A DNA stretch of 64,000 bases from Ginsengibacter sp963792025. Lineage in GTDB: Bacteria > Bacteroidota > Bacteroidia > Chitinophagales > Chitinophagaceae. The stretch lies in contig CAWBUS010000010.1 in assembly GCA_963792025.1 (NCBI GenBank), positions 1 through 64,000 of the forward strand, read 5' to 3'. Shown here piece after piece: positions 49,001 through 58,303 of this stretch (within the stretch, counting starts at the first letter, position 1; each line of letters begins with the position of its first letter). Position numbers and translations under genes: made by a program. Under the pieces are notes generated by a model. It made no database searches and had not been told where the DNA came from. It was given only the letters and a program-made list of their open reading frames with translations.

Positions 49001-49420
49001 ACTACCCCGGATGGTACGCAAACAAAAGGAGGTGTTATTTTACCGGGAGCATATGATGACGGTACTACCAACACAACTGTTGTACATTATTATTACAAGT
49101 ATATGCAGTATGGAGTTTGGAGCAGCGGACCCAATAACAGTCAATGGATACACAAAACAGGCATTCTCACAGATACCTGGTATAAATTAAGAGAGCTGGC
49201 CATAAATTATGCAATACCGGAAGGAATTATCAGGAAGACAAAAGCTTTCCAGGCAGCCACTATTTCTTTAGTAGGAAGGGATCTTTTTTACTTTTTCAGT
49301 TCATTACCTGACCATATTAATCCGGAAGGTGTGAATGGCGCCGGTAACGCACAGGGTATAGAATTCGCTTCTTTACCTGGAGTTCGTTCCTACGGGGTTC
49401 AATTAAGATTATCGTTTTAA
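46040..49420 (+). CDS. SusC/RagA-type TonB-dependent outer-membrane transporter
   Basis: A 1126-aa protein with a signal peptide (FRLLFCLFMGIWSSVAFSQ), a carboxypeptidase-D-like N-terminal domain (about 28-105: ITGEIKDNNGNPIIGATIKVVG), a short link EGVVVTALGIKREKRSLGYS, a plug domain (NAIEGKMAGVNITTPNGVDGGS, QPLIIIDGMPMDN, ALYGGRGANGVILITTKKGG) and a large beta barrel ending in RLSF with the terminal Phe. It imports glycans or peptides with its SusD partner. The likely substrate is a sugar, given the ROK regulator, but no adjacent glycoside hydrolase confirms it. Confidence 0.95.
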   Translation: MKRKTFRLLFCLFMGIWSSVAFSQVKNKITGEIKDNNGNPIIGATIKVVGSKTAVASDATGKFTIEAASTDQLLITSIGFESKEIRIGNQSVIPITLNTATSSLEGVVVTALGIKREKRSLGYSEETIKGSEIAESNAPNVINAIEGKMAGVNITTPNGVDGGSTRILIGGNNTIQGDNQPLIIIDGMPMDNTIPAAAQDVTAPKDWGNAINLINPEDIETFNVLKGPAAAALYGGRGANGVILITTKKGGMRKGLGVDYNVGYKTIDPYRFLKMQNEYGAGGMVSLNNPEYQTDGSGNPVLSDGWTNLFVDQKTGTGPYGIDTWNQVSWPGTGLSWGHKMDGTMIKWWDGTMKPDNPQPNNLNSYYRNGNQFTNNVSVSGGNEWGTLRASYTRLNNTSIIPNSDYNQNTFNVGASAKLTKRVNILVNVSYFTNSYHNAPALGNTESSLQSNLVYAYGRDYKGKADNGNYRLADGSQNKFSGFPWAGNGSAQFLYWNTYANNETVTRNKLIGSAQLNYEATSFLNFMVRASIDANNNQDMTVNDPTDPTGTIGGHYANGLVRDVANNYDWLATLHKENIGKSEISAKLSIGGTAYQRSLYGISGSVSSSSGSPYAVPYLTYFGNYTGTTQPGQVPSENWYDKKLNSLYSFLNLSYKNYLYLDVTARNDWSSTLPKDQWSYFFPSFSASYVFSDALKIDPSVLSYGKFRAAWAEGAVDVPPYAINTVYNTGSFAGNPTASLPSALPAINYKPQINRTADFGVTLGFLKNRINFDFRYYHGRAINQLLNSPLPTTSGVSSVIINTGVLENSGLEMILSARVVDKPAIKWDVSINMSNNYNRLLSLSPGATRVDMNNIWGGSGTYISAEVGQEFGTILGYDYVYSAKTHQPLLQNEAEIMQNFGVDATTAAAMKGTVYQATTNIVPIGNSTPKFRGGMTNTVSFKGGFSLSVLVDWKIGGQIWCGTYASMMQQGTAPETLKERDGGGLPYTTPDGTQTKGGVILPGAYDDGTTNTTVVHYYYKYMQYGVWSSGPNNSQWIHKTGILTDTWYKLRELAINYAIPEGIIRKTKAFQAATISLVGRDLFYFFSSLPDHINPEGVNGAGNAQGIEFASLPGVRSYGVQLRLSF

Positions 49421-49469
49421 TTAACTCGCGACAACATCACAATCAATCACAGAATAAACTCTTAATACA

Positions 49470-51077
49470 ATGACACATTCAAAAAAGATATTCATATACA
49501 TGCTATTTGGGATGTATATTTTTTCCTCCTGCACCAAGAAATTCCAGGACCTTAACGCAACACATAATGCACCATCGCAAACAACCATCGGCCCATTGGT
49601 AAACAATGTAATCAGCACACTATTTTTGCGTGGGCAAGAGCAGGCATCCATCCACAACGACTATTATTATCCGATTACACAACTTGCAGCAACAACAAGT
49701 TTGTCGGGTTATGTCTTGTCAAATGGCGTAAACGACATCTGGAATGACTATTACAGTTCCCTGCAGAACATGAATCTTATACAGGATAAGATAAATGCAG
49801 TAACAGATAAGGAATCTATGAACAATATCCAGGCAATTTTATATATTCTGCGTGCCTACAAAACATTCAGGGTGACGGATCAATTTGGCGACATTCCCTA
49901 TTTTGATGCAGGCAAAGCTTATAGCGGCAGTGCTTCTAATTTCAGGGTAGCTTATGATTCACAAGAATTGATATACGATTCACTGCTCAGCAACCTCACC
50001 TGGGCTGTAAAAAACATCAATACAAATACCAGCGCCGTTACCTCTGCCGGTAACCCGCTGGTGAGCCTGGGAAGTTTCGATACCTTTCTCGGTGGCGACA
50101 TGACCAAATGGCTGAAATTCGCTAATTCCCTGAGATTGCGCCAAGCCATGCAAATGGTAGAAAAAGATCCTGGTACAGCAACCCCCATTATCCAGGACGC
50201 ATTGAATGCTCCGCTTATAGATGCTGGTAATGATGTATGTCTTTGGCCAAAATCATTAGGTGGATACGATTTGTGGGTAAGATGGTGGAGTCTCTCCTCA
50301 GGCGGCGCAGGATTTGAACGCATCAGCAGCACCATGTGGAATCTTATGGCTGATGGCACTACTACTTCAAGCATATTTGACCCAAGAGCTTATTTGTTTG
50401 CAACGACAAACCAGGCAGGCAATTGGGCTCCTTATGTTATTGGCACCAGTACCGGCGATGCTATTAACGCTTACTACTCAGCTACAGACCCTACCGAAAA
50501 AAATAACTGTCTCTATTCTCCTATCAACTGGTATTTAATTCGCGATGAATGGTACATACCTGAATTAATAATGACAGAGGCTGAAGTGCATTTCTTAAAA
50601 GCAGAAGCTTATGCAAGAGGACTTGGTGTTGCCACGGACATGACCACGGCAAAAACAGAATACGAGGCAGGAATTACTTCATCAATTAATTTTTGGTACA
50701 ATGTAGCATCAACTACAAATGACCCGAGCGAAAACTGGTCGGCAGTAGCTCCACCTGCTCCTACCCCTTCGCAGATGAATGCTTTGTTAACAAATCCGAA
50801 GGTGGCTTTTACAGGAACTACCCCTGATGCGTTGACGAAAATTTATGCCCAGGAATGGCTATCCGACTTTCGCGAGCCATGGCTGGCATTTAATTTATGG
50901 AGAAGGACCGGTAATACTCCCGTAGATCCGAACAGTAATCCTTCTTCAAGTAACACAAGTTTTTACAAACTGCCTTATGCACAGGATGAAGCAGTTAACA
51001 ATACTGTTAATTATAACGCTGAGATATCTAAACTAGGCGGCAACAATACGAATGTAAAAGTGTGGTGGATGAAATAG
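49470..51077 (+). CDS. SusD/RagB-family lipoprotein
   Basis: A 535-aa surface lipoprotein. Signal and lipobox: IFIYMLFGMYIFSSCTKKF (C21). It matches the SusD-like group with AILYILRAYKTFRVTDQFGDIPYFDAGK, then LLSNLTWAVKNIN and WLKFANSLRLRQAMQM, the tetratricopeptide-like core, and EVHFLKAEAYARG and YAQEWLSDFREPWLAFNLWRRTG near the end. It caps the SusC pore. It is 49 bp downstream of susC and followed by a terminator at 51187. Confidence 0.93.
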   Translation: MTHSKKIFIYMLFGMYIFSSCTKKFQDLNATHNAPSQTTIGPLVNNVISTLFLRGQEQASIHNDYYYPITQLAATTSLSGYVLSNGVNDIWNDYYSSLQNMNLIQDKINAVTDKESMNNIQAILYILRAYKTFRVTDQFGDIPYFDAGKAYSGSASNFRVAYDSQELIYDSLLSNLTWAVKNINTNTSAVTSAGNPLVSLGSFDTFLGGDMTKWLKFANSLRLRQAMQMVEKDPGTATPIIQDALNAPLIDAGNDVCLWPKSLGGYDLWVRWWSLSSGGAGFERISSTMWNLMADGTTTSSIFDPRAYLFATTNQAGNWAPYVIGTSTGDAINAYYSATDPTEKNNCLYSPINWYLIRDEWYIPELIMTEAEVHFLKAEAYARGLGVATDMTTAKTEYEAGITSSINFWYNVASTTNDPSENWSAVAPPAPTPSQMNALLTNPKVAFTGTTPDALTKIYAQEWLSDFREPWLAFNLWRRTGNTPVDPNSNPSSSNTSFYKLPYAQDEAVNNTVNYNAEISKLGGNNTNVKVWWMK

Positions 51078-51186
51078 ATTATATGTTGTTCGCTTGATAA
51101 GATGCAGGAATAAAACTAAAATTGCAACCATCAAAATTGTTTCTGATCCAGACAATTCTAATGGACAATACTCTGTAGCCAAAATA

Positions 51187-51217
51187 AAGAACCTGTATTA
51201 ATTATACGGGTTCTTTT
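51187..51217 (+). terminator. Rho-independent terminator after SusD
   Basis: AAAGAACCTGTAT and ATACGGGTTCTTT pair (one G-T) around a short loop, followed by TTTTATTTT. It lies 110 bp after the SusD stop. Confidence 0.8.
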
Positions 51218-51275
51218 TATTTTGCTGATATTAGTTGTAAAAATTTCGGCGCTTTTTCTATTCAACGATTTCATG

Positions 51276-51791
51276 TTACACCCACTCCACACATGCATAC
51301 ATTTTTTGAGGACCAAATATTGAACTCCTTTCACCAATCTTTTCTATGTTATCAAAGCCATTATTTTTAAACAATAACAACAGTTCGTGAAAAGTAATTG
51401 GGAACGGCACCCACCTGTTCGATTTATCTGTATCATATTCTTTCATCACAAACCGGCTATTACTTTTTAAAAAAGAATGTAATCGTTGGATCAGCTTGTT
51501 TTTATTTTTTATATAATGAAATGAATTTGCCATCAGGATTCCATCTAATGCCTGGTTGGAAAAATCAATAGTTTCGATATCTGCGTCCATGCATTGTATG
51601 TCCACATTATTTGCAGGAAGCAGCGATGGCATTTTTTTGTCTACGGCATAAATGGTGCTGCCTGCTTCTAAACAATTGGCCAGGGCATAAGTAAACGTGC
51701 CACTGCCGCATCCTAAATCGGCCCAATATTCAATTCCGTTTGCTGTATCGAATGCTTTTTGAATTAGTGTTTGCGCATCTTTAATTTTCAT
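51276..51791 (-). CDS. Class I SAM-dependent methyltransferase
   Basis: A 171-aa protein with motif I YWADLGCGSGTFTYALA, motif II IYAVDKKMPSL, motif III VDIQCMDADIETIDF and post-motif LDGILMANSFHYI, all typical of the class I Rossmann fold. The short length and lack of a substrate domain leave the acceptor unknown. Single gene on the minus strand, converging on the SusD terminator. Confidence 0.85.
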   Translation of the reverse strand: MKIKDAQTLIQKAFDTANGIEYWADLGCGSGTFTYALANCLEAGSTIYAVDKKMPSLLPANNVDIQCMDADIETIDFSNQALDGILMANSFHYIKNKNKLIQRLHSFLKSNSRFVMKEYDTDKSNRWVPFPITFHELLLLFKNNGFDNIEKIGERSSIFGPQKMYACVEWV

Positions 51792-52103
51792 TTTAAAATA
51801 AATATTTGCCTTTAGGTTTTGCAGGTTTTGAATTTGCAGCTACAGGACCGTGCGGCAAGAAAACAAACTAAGTTATTTATTTAAATTTTGCCCGTTGTTA
51901 AAGTGAACGAAAACATATTCTATATTTGAAAATCCGGATTAACCTGAAAGCAGAAAAATTTTAGATTGCTTAATAAGTTGAAAGAAAAACTGCATTGCAA
52001 CTGGTATAACTTATAAGAAACGAAAACTGGCTGATGAAAAATATTTAAGTAAGGATTTTGACAGATACAAATCAAATCGCATCTATTGTTTAAATAACTA
52101 AAT
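51792..52103. other. Intergenic, nothing recognised
   Basis: About 310 bp between divergent genes. Promoters are presumably present, but no element with a full TAnnTTTG match was seen. Confidence 0.4.
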
Positions 52104-53255
52104 ATGAATTCAATATCCGGACATACAAATAGTGATACGTCTGAAATAAAAAGCATTGAAAAAGGCAACAGGCTTGCATCGCTCGACTTTTACCGTGGAT
52201 TGGTGATGGTGCTTTTAATGTTTGAGTCATCAGGTTTATACGACCACCTTAATGAGCACACACAAGAAGGTTCTTTTCTCCATTCAATAGCCATACAGTT
52301 TACCCATTATCCATGGCATGGTCTGCATTTTTGGGATTTGATACAACCGGCATTTATGTTCATTGCCGGCACTGCCATGGCTTTCTCTCTTACAAAACAA
52401 ACTGCCCAGGGGCTATCCTGGAATCACCAGGCAAAACATGCGTTAAAAAGAAGCGGCTGGTTGTTCTTTTGGGGCGTGCTGGATTATGCCGTGAGGGGGG
52501 ATCATTTATCCTTTGAGCTTTGGGATGTTCTCACTCAATTATCATTTACGATGCTGGTAGCATTTCTCATCTTTAGGTGGAAAACCGCATACCAGTTACT
52601 TTTCAGCGTTGGATTATTGATACTTACTGAATGCCTGTATCGTTTAATAAAAATACCCGGTTTCGATCAGCCGTTCACAGACCAGCATAATTTTGGCAAC
52701 TATGTAGATATGATTTTAATGAATAAGATCAACAGCGGCGGCTGGGTGGCCATCAATTGTATTCCGACTGCGGCTCACACTATTTGGGGAGCCGTTGCAG
52801 GCAAATGGTTATCATCTGTTGTTAATAGAAAAACTAAAATCAACTATATCGTCATTTTTGGAGTTGTTGCTTTAGCACTTGGATATATACTGGACCTAAC
52901 AGGTATAACGCCCATCATTAAACGAATTGCTACAACCTCTTTTACACTTGTTTCCGGGGGCTATTGTTTGCTCGCATTGGCATTTCTCTATTTTTGGATT
53001 GATGTACTGAATCATAAACGATGGCTTCTTTTTTTCACTATCGTGGGAATGAATTCCATCTTTATATATCTCTTCTTTGAGATAGTAGTAAGCCGGTGGC
53101 TTTTTACTTACATAACTACCATTGTAACCGGAGTTATTTCACCCGTTGGCATCTCCGGAACAGTGCTACTTTTTATCACGTCATTCACCATATTTATTTT
53201 TGAATGGTTGCTGTGTTATTGGCTGTATAGGAAAAAAATATTCTTTAAAGTATAG
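52104..53255 (+). CDS. DUF5009 / HGSNAT-like membrane acyltransferase
   Basis: A 383-aa multispan membrane protein. The N terminus reads RLASLDFYRGLVMVLLMFESSG, the conserved start of DUF5009 and heparan-alpha-glucosaminide acetyltransferase-like proteins, followed by HYPWHGLHFWDLIQPAFMFIAGTAMAFSL. About ten helices. Relatives move acetyl groups across membranes onto amino sugars; the acceptor here is unknown. The conserved His in the first loop region is present (HGLHFWD). Confidence 0.85.
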   Translation: MNSISGHTNSDTSEIKSIEKGNRLASLDFYRGLVMVLLMFESSGLYDHLNEHTQEGSFLHSIAIQFTHYPWHGLHFWDLIQPAFMFIAGTAMAFSLTKQTAQGLSWNHQAKHALKRSGWLFFWGVLDYAVRGDHLSFELWDVLTQLSFTMLVAFLIFRWKTAYQLLFSVGLLILTECLYRLIKIPGFDQPFTDQHNFGNYVDMILMNKINSGGWVAINCIPTAAHTIWGAVAGKWLSSVVNRKTKINYIVIFGVVALALGYILDLTGITPIIKRIATTSFTLVSGGYCLLALAFLYFWIDVLNHKRWLLFFTIVGMNSIFIYLFFEIVVSRWLFTYITTIVTGVISPVGISGTVLLFITSFTIFIFEWLLCYWLYRKKIFFKV

Positions 53256-53274
53256 ACGAGAGAATCTTTCGTTT

Positions 53275-54510
53275 CTAGTTCGTGATAGCATGGTCAATAG
53301 GAAATGCCTCCCCTTTACTTGCCTTGAGTTGTGTCCATTCTTCATCAGGGTTTGTCCATAAAGGATCATCTGCATGTAGTCCTAATACTAAAAATCCTTC
53401 GGAACAAAGATATAAGCTGCCGGTAGAAATATAGTCTTCGCCAATGCCCGGCTGGTGGCCATGGAAACCAATCTGCAGCCAGCCGCTTGCATCAAAAGTA
53501 CCAGGCGCTTCTACCTGTTTTTTAATTACGGAATATAATGCTGAACGTACTTGTTGCGGATCAATTTCTTTTAAGTCATGCATCAAAGCAATTTCACCTA
53601 AGAGCTGGAACGCACCAAATCGATAAGCCAGGGAGCGGCCGACAGGTGGATAACAAGCTTCCGGGGAAATGAGTCTTTCCAGTATTTCTGCATACCGCCG
53701 GGAGCGTTTCAACGCTATATCATACAAAGTGGAATATTTGCTTTCTTCTTTCACGGCCTGCAACACTTCAAGCATCATAGGATGTATTACATAACTATTG
53801 TAATAGTCAAAGTGAAGATCGGCTCCATCACCATAAAAGCCATCGCCTTTATACCATTGCATAATGTGGCTAACGGCGTTGTCTATACGCAAACTATCGC
53901 ATTGCCCGGTTACCTGCAACAGAAATGCTTCAATCTCCGCACTAAAAAGCAACCAGTTGTTCTGAAAAGGTTCAATAACACGAGACGACTTAAAGGCATT
54001 AATAACGTTGTTTTTTGTATTACTATCTAATGGCTCCCATAATTGGTGTGGCGCCCTTAATAAGGCTTGTGCAAGAAAAGCAGCATCCACAACCGGTTGC
54101 TTTCCTTTATTAAAATTCATAAAGTCGGGCGATTGCGGATCGGTGGCGTTATGTAAGCATTTTCTCACCAGCAAAATATATTTTCCCCTCAATTTCCCTT
54201 CATCCGAACCATCGGGACCAAGTTCAAGCCAGGGGGCCATGCCTGCCGCTAAACGGCCAAAGGCTTCGAGGTAAGTGTATTTTTTTCTATCTGCTTCTTG
54301 TCCCGGAGCAGCTTCTACAGGCATTTCTTCTTTTAATTTATTAATGCTTAGTGCATTCAATACCGGGTCTGCTATGTGCGTAAGTTTACTAACCAGGTAA
54401 GCCCGTTCGGTTATGCCACCAGGTAAGATTGTTGAGTCTGCGAAAGCGAAAACATGCATTGCAAAAAATAGCAACGCCGGGCTAAGTAAAAGGCACTTGA
54501 TTTTTTTCAT
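53275..54510 (-). CDS. DUF2264-family exported protein
   Basis: A 411-aa protein with a signal peptide (CLLLSPALLFFAMHVFAFA). It matches DUF2264 proteins, which have an (alpha/alpha)6-like helical fold and are treated as glycoside-hydrolase-like: LEAFGRLAAGMAPWLELGPDG, NNWLLFSAEIEAFLL, WYKGDGFYGDGADLHFDYYNSYVIHPMML and RSLAYRFGAFQLLGEIAL. The D-G-x-x-x-D and F-D-Y-Y-N-S-Y segments are the conserved core. Probably periplasmic. It may cooperate with glycan uptake but has no visible partner. Confidence 0.8.
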   Translation of the reverse strand: MKKIKCLLLSPALLFFAMHVFAFADSTILPGGITERAYLVSKLTHIADPVLNALSINKLKEEMPVEAAPGQEADRKKYTYLEAFGRLAAGMAPWLELGPDGSDEGKLRGKYILLVRKCLHNATDPQSPDFMNFNKGKQPVVDAAFLAQALLRAPHQLWEPLDSNTKNNVINAFKSSRVIEPFQNNWLLFSAEIEAFLLQVTGQCDSLRIDNAVSHIMQWYKGDGFYGDGADLHFDYYNSYVIHPMMLEVLQAVKEESKYSTLYDIALKRSRRYAEILERLISPEACYPPVGRSLAYRFGAFQLLGEIALMHDLKEIDPQQVRSALYSVIKKQVEAPGTFDASGWLQIGFHGHQPGIGEDYISTGSLYLCSEGFLVLGLHADDPLWTNPDEEWTQLKASKGEAFPIDHAITN

Positions 54511-54675
54511 ATCTATGTTCTTTTCGTGCTAATGCAATTTCATCAAAGGAAACCTCAGGTTAAAATATGTCCCGGCATCTAAATAAATAAGCTTCTTCAT
54601 TCGAAACAAAAAGCGATAGAATATCTTTCATTGATTTTAAATATTCAAAATCTTTTGAAAGGTAAGAATAATAAA

Positions 54676-54709
54676 GACCGAATTTTTTTGACCGAAAATA
54701 AAGATCGAA
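54676..54709. repeat. Three direct GAYCGAA repeats
   Basis: GACCGAA at 54676-54682, GACCGAA at 54690-54696 and GATCGAA at 54703-54709, at periods of 14 and 13 bp, lie between the divergent DUF2264 and ArsR-type genes. They could be a regulator binding array. The rest of 54511-54825 shows nothing else. Confidence 0.4.
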
Positions 54710-54825
54710 CGTTTACCGGGAGCTTTAATTGAGGGTACCTACATAGCGATTGGATATGATTGTCTCCCGTAATTTATAATAATTTCCTATTCACACAATT
54801 AATAGTATACATTTATAATAAACTC

Positions 54826-55161
54826 ATGCCGCCAAAATTGGATGAACCACAAGAAATTAATGAGCATTATGAACTTATTATTAATACCTATGAAATCAGG
54901 AAGGCAGGAATGATTCTGCGGGCACTCGATCATGAATTACGACAGGAATTGATCAGGTTAATTCATCAAAATAAAAGCATTACCGTAACACAATTATACA
55001 CACAACTTCGTCTTGAACAATCGGTAGTATCACAACACCTCGCTATTTTAAGAAAGGCAGGCATTGTAACCATTCTCAGGCAAGGCAAGCATAAGTATTA
55101 TTCTATTAATTCTGTAAGACTTGATGAAATAAAGAGTTTCGCAATAAGACTTGTTGGATAA
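54826..55161 (+). CDS. ArsR-type winged-helix regulator
   Basis: From the ATG at 54826 the protein is 111 aa. The start at 54760 would add 22 unrelated residues, so the later one is preferred. The winged helix reads LRALDHELRQELIRLIHQN, then KSITVTQLYTQLRLEQSVVSQHLAILRKAGIVTILRQGKHKYYSIN, a standard ArsR/SmtB fold. No Cys metal site (ELCVCDL) is present, so it is not a typical metal sensor. It lies 4 bp before the convergent peptidase gene. Confidence 0.85.
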   Translation: MPPKLDEPQEINEHYELIINTYEIRKAGMILRALDHELRQELIRLIHQNKSITVTQLYTQLRLEQSVVSQHLAILRKAGIVTILRQGKHKYYSINSVRLDEIKSFAIRLVG

Positions 55162-55164
55162 TTT

Positions 55165-56742
55165 TTAATGAGCTGTATTTATAAAGTTTGCCACATTATC
55201 ATGTAACAATTTCAAAGACTCCGGTTGTAAATAAACCATATGGCCGGAGTAATACAATTTATATTCTATATTTTTCTGTAAGGCAACGGGCATCGGCAGA
55301 TGTTCCATTTCATACCGCCCCTGAAAATAGGGAGTGCCCAAATCAAAATAACCACTGTTCAACATAACTTTTAAATTAGGATCGGTAATCATAGCACGGG
55401 CAAGCGCCGTCATAACATTGGGATATACATTCTCCTGCGGGTCGGTAAAGCCGGGTATCTTATGCCGGTAGTCCCATTGATCGTACACGCCTGCTCCGCC
55501 GGGATAAAAAGTTTGATCATATCCATACCTCAAGTCACTACGCACATAATTATTGAAGGCTCCGATAAATGGCGCATCCACATAAGAATCCATTGGATCG
55601 TATTGGCTTTTCTCAGCAAGGGGGTTCATGGCGTACCCGTCGAAACGTGCATCCAGCCGGCCGGTTACTCTATTCTCTTTAGTAAGTAATTGTTGTTCGA
55701 ATTGCTGATCTTCAATCCTGAGATTGGCCTTTTTAATATAGGTTATATCCAGGCCGGTATAGTCGTGAAGCCTGGCGGCGATCTCGTCGAGAGAAGCCTC
55801 GTCGAGCGATGCGCCTATACCTAACGCCAATGCATACTCGTTCATTGCAAAATGCTCTACCTCTTGCAGGAAAGGCTCGAGCTTTCCAGGCTGATTGGGC
55901 AGCATATGATGATACCAAGCAACCGCGGCGTAAGAGGGCAAAGCAAGTTGATAAGGCAGATCGTTTCCCGGCTCTGCATGCGGATTATCCGGAGAATTGG
56001 CAAGATTTAATATTTGTGAAAGAAGAATAACGCCATTGAGGGAAATCCCTTTGCCATTTTCAAGAACGTCGGCAAGGGCCGCCGACCGAAAGGTGCCATA
56101 GCTTTCGCCAAATAAATATTTTGGCGAATTCCAGCGGCTATATTGTGTAAGAAATTGAACGATAAACGAAGCAAATGCATTAGCATCCGGGTCGGTGCCA
56201 TAAAAATCTTCAGGCTTACCAACTCCCCCCATTTCTTTTGTAATGAGTTTACTGAAACCCGTGCCTGGTGCGTCAATAAAAACAAGGTCACTGGCATCCA
56301 AAAGGCTGTAATCATTATTAACCGTTTTGTAAGGAGGCCTCGTTCGGGTGGTATCCTGCAGGTAAACCCGTTGCGGACCAAAGGCACCCATATGCAGCCA
56401 GATGGTGGAACTACCCGGACCACCGTTATATAAAAAAGTTAACGGTCTTTGGCTAGCACCTTCCTCACCCTCTTTAAAGTAGGCGGTGTAAAAAATACTG
56501 GCAGTAGGCGTATCGGCACTATTTTTAAGGATAATCGTTCCGGCTATTGCTTTATAATTGATTCGGGTACCCTCTACCGTTACCATACCGTGAGTTATCG
56601 ACTTTTGAGGTATTTTAAAATTGGAAGCGCTGTCTTCTCTAACCTCAACTTTTACAATCGTGTTTTCTTTTTTTATCTGCGCAAACGAAGCGTTGCATAC
56701 AAACAGAAAGAGGCCCGCAAGAGTAATGGAAAGTTGTCTCAT
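55165..56742 (-). CDS. S10 family serine carboxypeptidase-like protein
   Basis: The ATG at 56742 gives 525 aa with a signal peptide (QLSITLAGLFLFVCNASFA). Typical S10 motifs: PLTFLYNGGPGSSTIWLHMGAFGP (oxyanion site), YLFGESYGTFRS (nucleophile S214), NSGYFDLGTPYF (Asp) and YYSGHMVYL (His). Exported bacterial S10 peptidases act on peptide C termini. The upstream in-frame start at 56826 would add 28 residues before the signal peptide and is unlikely. Confidence 0.9.
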   Translation of the reverse strand: MRQLSITLAGLFLFVCNASFAQIKKENTIVKVEVREDSASNFKIPQKSITHGMVTVEGTRINYKAIAGTIILKNSADTPTASIFYTAYFKEGEEGASQRPLTFLYNGGPGSSTIWLHMGAFGPQRVYLQDTTRTRPPYKTVNNDYSLLDASDLVFIDAPGTGFSKLITKEMGGVGKPEDFYGTDPDANAFASFIVQFLTQYSRWNSPKYLFGESYGTFRSAALADVLENGKGISLNGVILLSQILNLANSPDNPHAEPGNDLPYQLALPSYAAVAWYHHMLPNQPGKLEPFLQEVEHFAMNEYALALGIGASLDEASLDEIAARLHDYTGLDITYIKKANLRIEDQQFEQQLLTKENRVTGRLDARFDGYAMNPLAEKSQYDPMDSYVDAPFIGAFNNYVRSDLRYGYDQTFYPGGAGVYDQWDYRHKIPGFTDPQENVYPNVMTALARAMITDPNLKVMLNSGYFDLGTPYFQGRYEMEHLPMPVALQKNIEYKLYYSGHMVYLQPESLKLLHDNVANFINTAH

Positions 56743-57126
56743 TATTATTGTTATTGATCGATATACCAAATTAAAGCAAGAATATTTATTGCAAAAAAGA
56801 TTAAATCTCCATACCCAAACATACAATTTTTTTGCCGGCAGATTACTCCCGATATCTTTAGGTTTCCCGGAATAGAACCCATAGGTGGTTTTTCGAATAC
56901 CCTTTCAGGTCATACTAATATTTGAGGTTTCATCAATATATCAATAATCTACCAAAATATTTGAAAGGTTTCAATTGTTGGCTAAGACTTACGAGCAGGC
57001 TATTAAGTCTCCATGTTGCAAGCTATCTTAAAAAGTATTGAATAACTTACACGACATATGATTGAAAAATAAAATTGTGTGCATCAATTATTTTTTTAAT
57101 ATTTATGTATTCAAAACCAAACCAAC
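56743..57126. other. Intergenic, nothing recognised
   Basis: About 380 bp between divergent genes. The sequence is A/T-rich with no clear hairpin, ORF or full promoter match. Confidence 0.4.
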
Positions 57127-58110
57127 ATGCAAAAGACGATTGCCTTATCCGCTATAATTTTTATAGCTCTTATTACCATTTTTTTTACGGCTTGCAATGA
57201 TAATAGCAACAGTAATTCATCCGAACCGGTTGCGAACAACAAGGAGGATTCCATGCAAAAGGTAGTTGCCCGGGGAGAATATCTTGCACTACATGTAGCG
57301 GCGTGCATACACTGTCACAGCATGAGGGACTTTAATAAATATGCTGGACCTGATGTTCCTGGTACGGAAGGTGGCGGTGGCAGCAAATTTGATCATTCCA
57401 TCCTGGACGCAATTCCCGGCACAATGTATAGTAAGAATATTACGCCAGATTCAGCAACAGGTGTTGGCACATGGACGGATGAGGAATTATTGCGGGCTAT
57501 AACCCAGGGTATCAATAAAAGAGGTGATACATTGTTCCCATTAATGCCATACGCCCATTTCAACAGGATGACAAAGAATGACCTGTTGAGTATTATCGCC
57601 TATCTCAGAACATTAAAGCCTATAAAAAATACCATTCCCGAAAGACAACTAATGATTCCGATAAGTATGGCGTATCCTGCGGGGGCACTTCAAAAATCTA
57701 TTGATGGAAACGTATGCCCGCCTGAAAGCGATACCGTGAAATATGGAGCCTACCTGGTAAATATGGCTGGTTGCAGCGATTGCCATACTCCTTACGTAAA
57801 AGGGCAGCCTGATTTTAGCCGCGAATTTGGCGGTGGCAATACTTTTGTTGTTGGCAAATTAAAAGTTAGCTCAGCTAATATAACACCGGATTCTACTACC
57901 GGCATTGGCCGCTGGGATGTTGATGCATTTATGAACAAATTCACTGTTTGCCGGGAGGAGAAAGGGTACAACTATGATCCCGGTAAAATGAATACAGTTA
58001 TGCCCGTTGTTGATTATTCAGGTATGAAAGACTCGGACCTGAAAGCAATTTATGCCTACCTCCGCACGGTAAAACCGGTTAAGAACATGGTGGTGAAATA
58101 CCCGCAATAA
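57127..58110 (+). CDS. Dihaem cytochrome c lipoprotein
   Basis: A 327-aa lipoprotein (IFFTACNDNSN, C23). Two c-type haem sites: AACIHCHSM (C60, C63, H64) and GCSDCHTP in the second half. Each is followed by a GxxxY and an ITPDS-TGxGxW segment, as in the two-domain cytochromes related to the alcohol dehydrogenase cytochrome subunit, and by a Met-ligand segment (LMPYAHFNRM, VMPVVDYSGM). Likely an electron carrier in the periplasm. No dehydrogenase partner is next to it. Confidence 0.9.
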   Translation: MQKTIALSAIIFIALITIFFTACNDNSNSNSSEPVANNKEDSMQKVVARGEYLALHVAACIHCHSMRDFNKYAGPDVPGTEGGGGSKFDHSILDAIPGTMYSKNITPDSATGVGTWTDEELLRAITQGINKRGDTLFPLMPYAHFNRMTKNDLLSIIAYLRTLKPIKNTIPERQLMIPISMAYPAGALQKSIDGNVCPPESDTVKYGAYLVNMAGCSDCHTPYVKGQPDFSREFGGGNTFVVGKLKVSSANITPDSTTGIGRWDVDAFMNKFTVCREEKGYNYDPGKMNTVMPVVDYSGMKDSDLKAIYAYLRTVKPVKNMVVKYPQ

Positions 58111-58303
58111 ACGTAAGGAATTTTTAGACTGTTGATTGCAACTAAAGATTAAATTATTCTTCTTGCCTGCAACTCAAATTTAGCGTTTAATCGTTGGCGT
58201 TATTACTATTCATCATGCGTTGATATTATATCATTCAATGATGCCGGTAATCCTAAATGAACACAACCTAATTTCATTTAACTTCACCATCAAAAATTTG
58301 AAG

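Noticed and set aside
46040..54510. A complete polysaccharide utilisation locus
   Set aside because: ROK, SusC and SusD are present, but no adjacent glycoside hydrolase or lyase. DUF2264 is separated by other genes and lies on the other strand.
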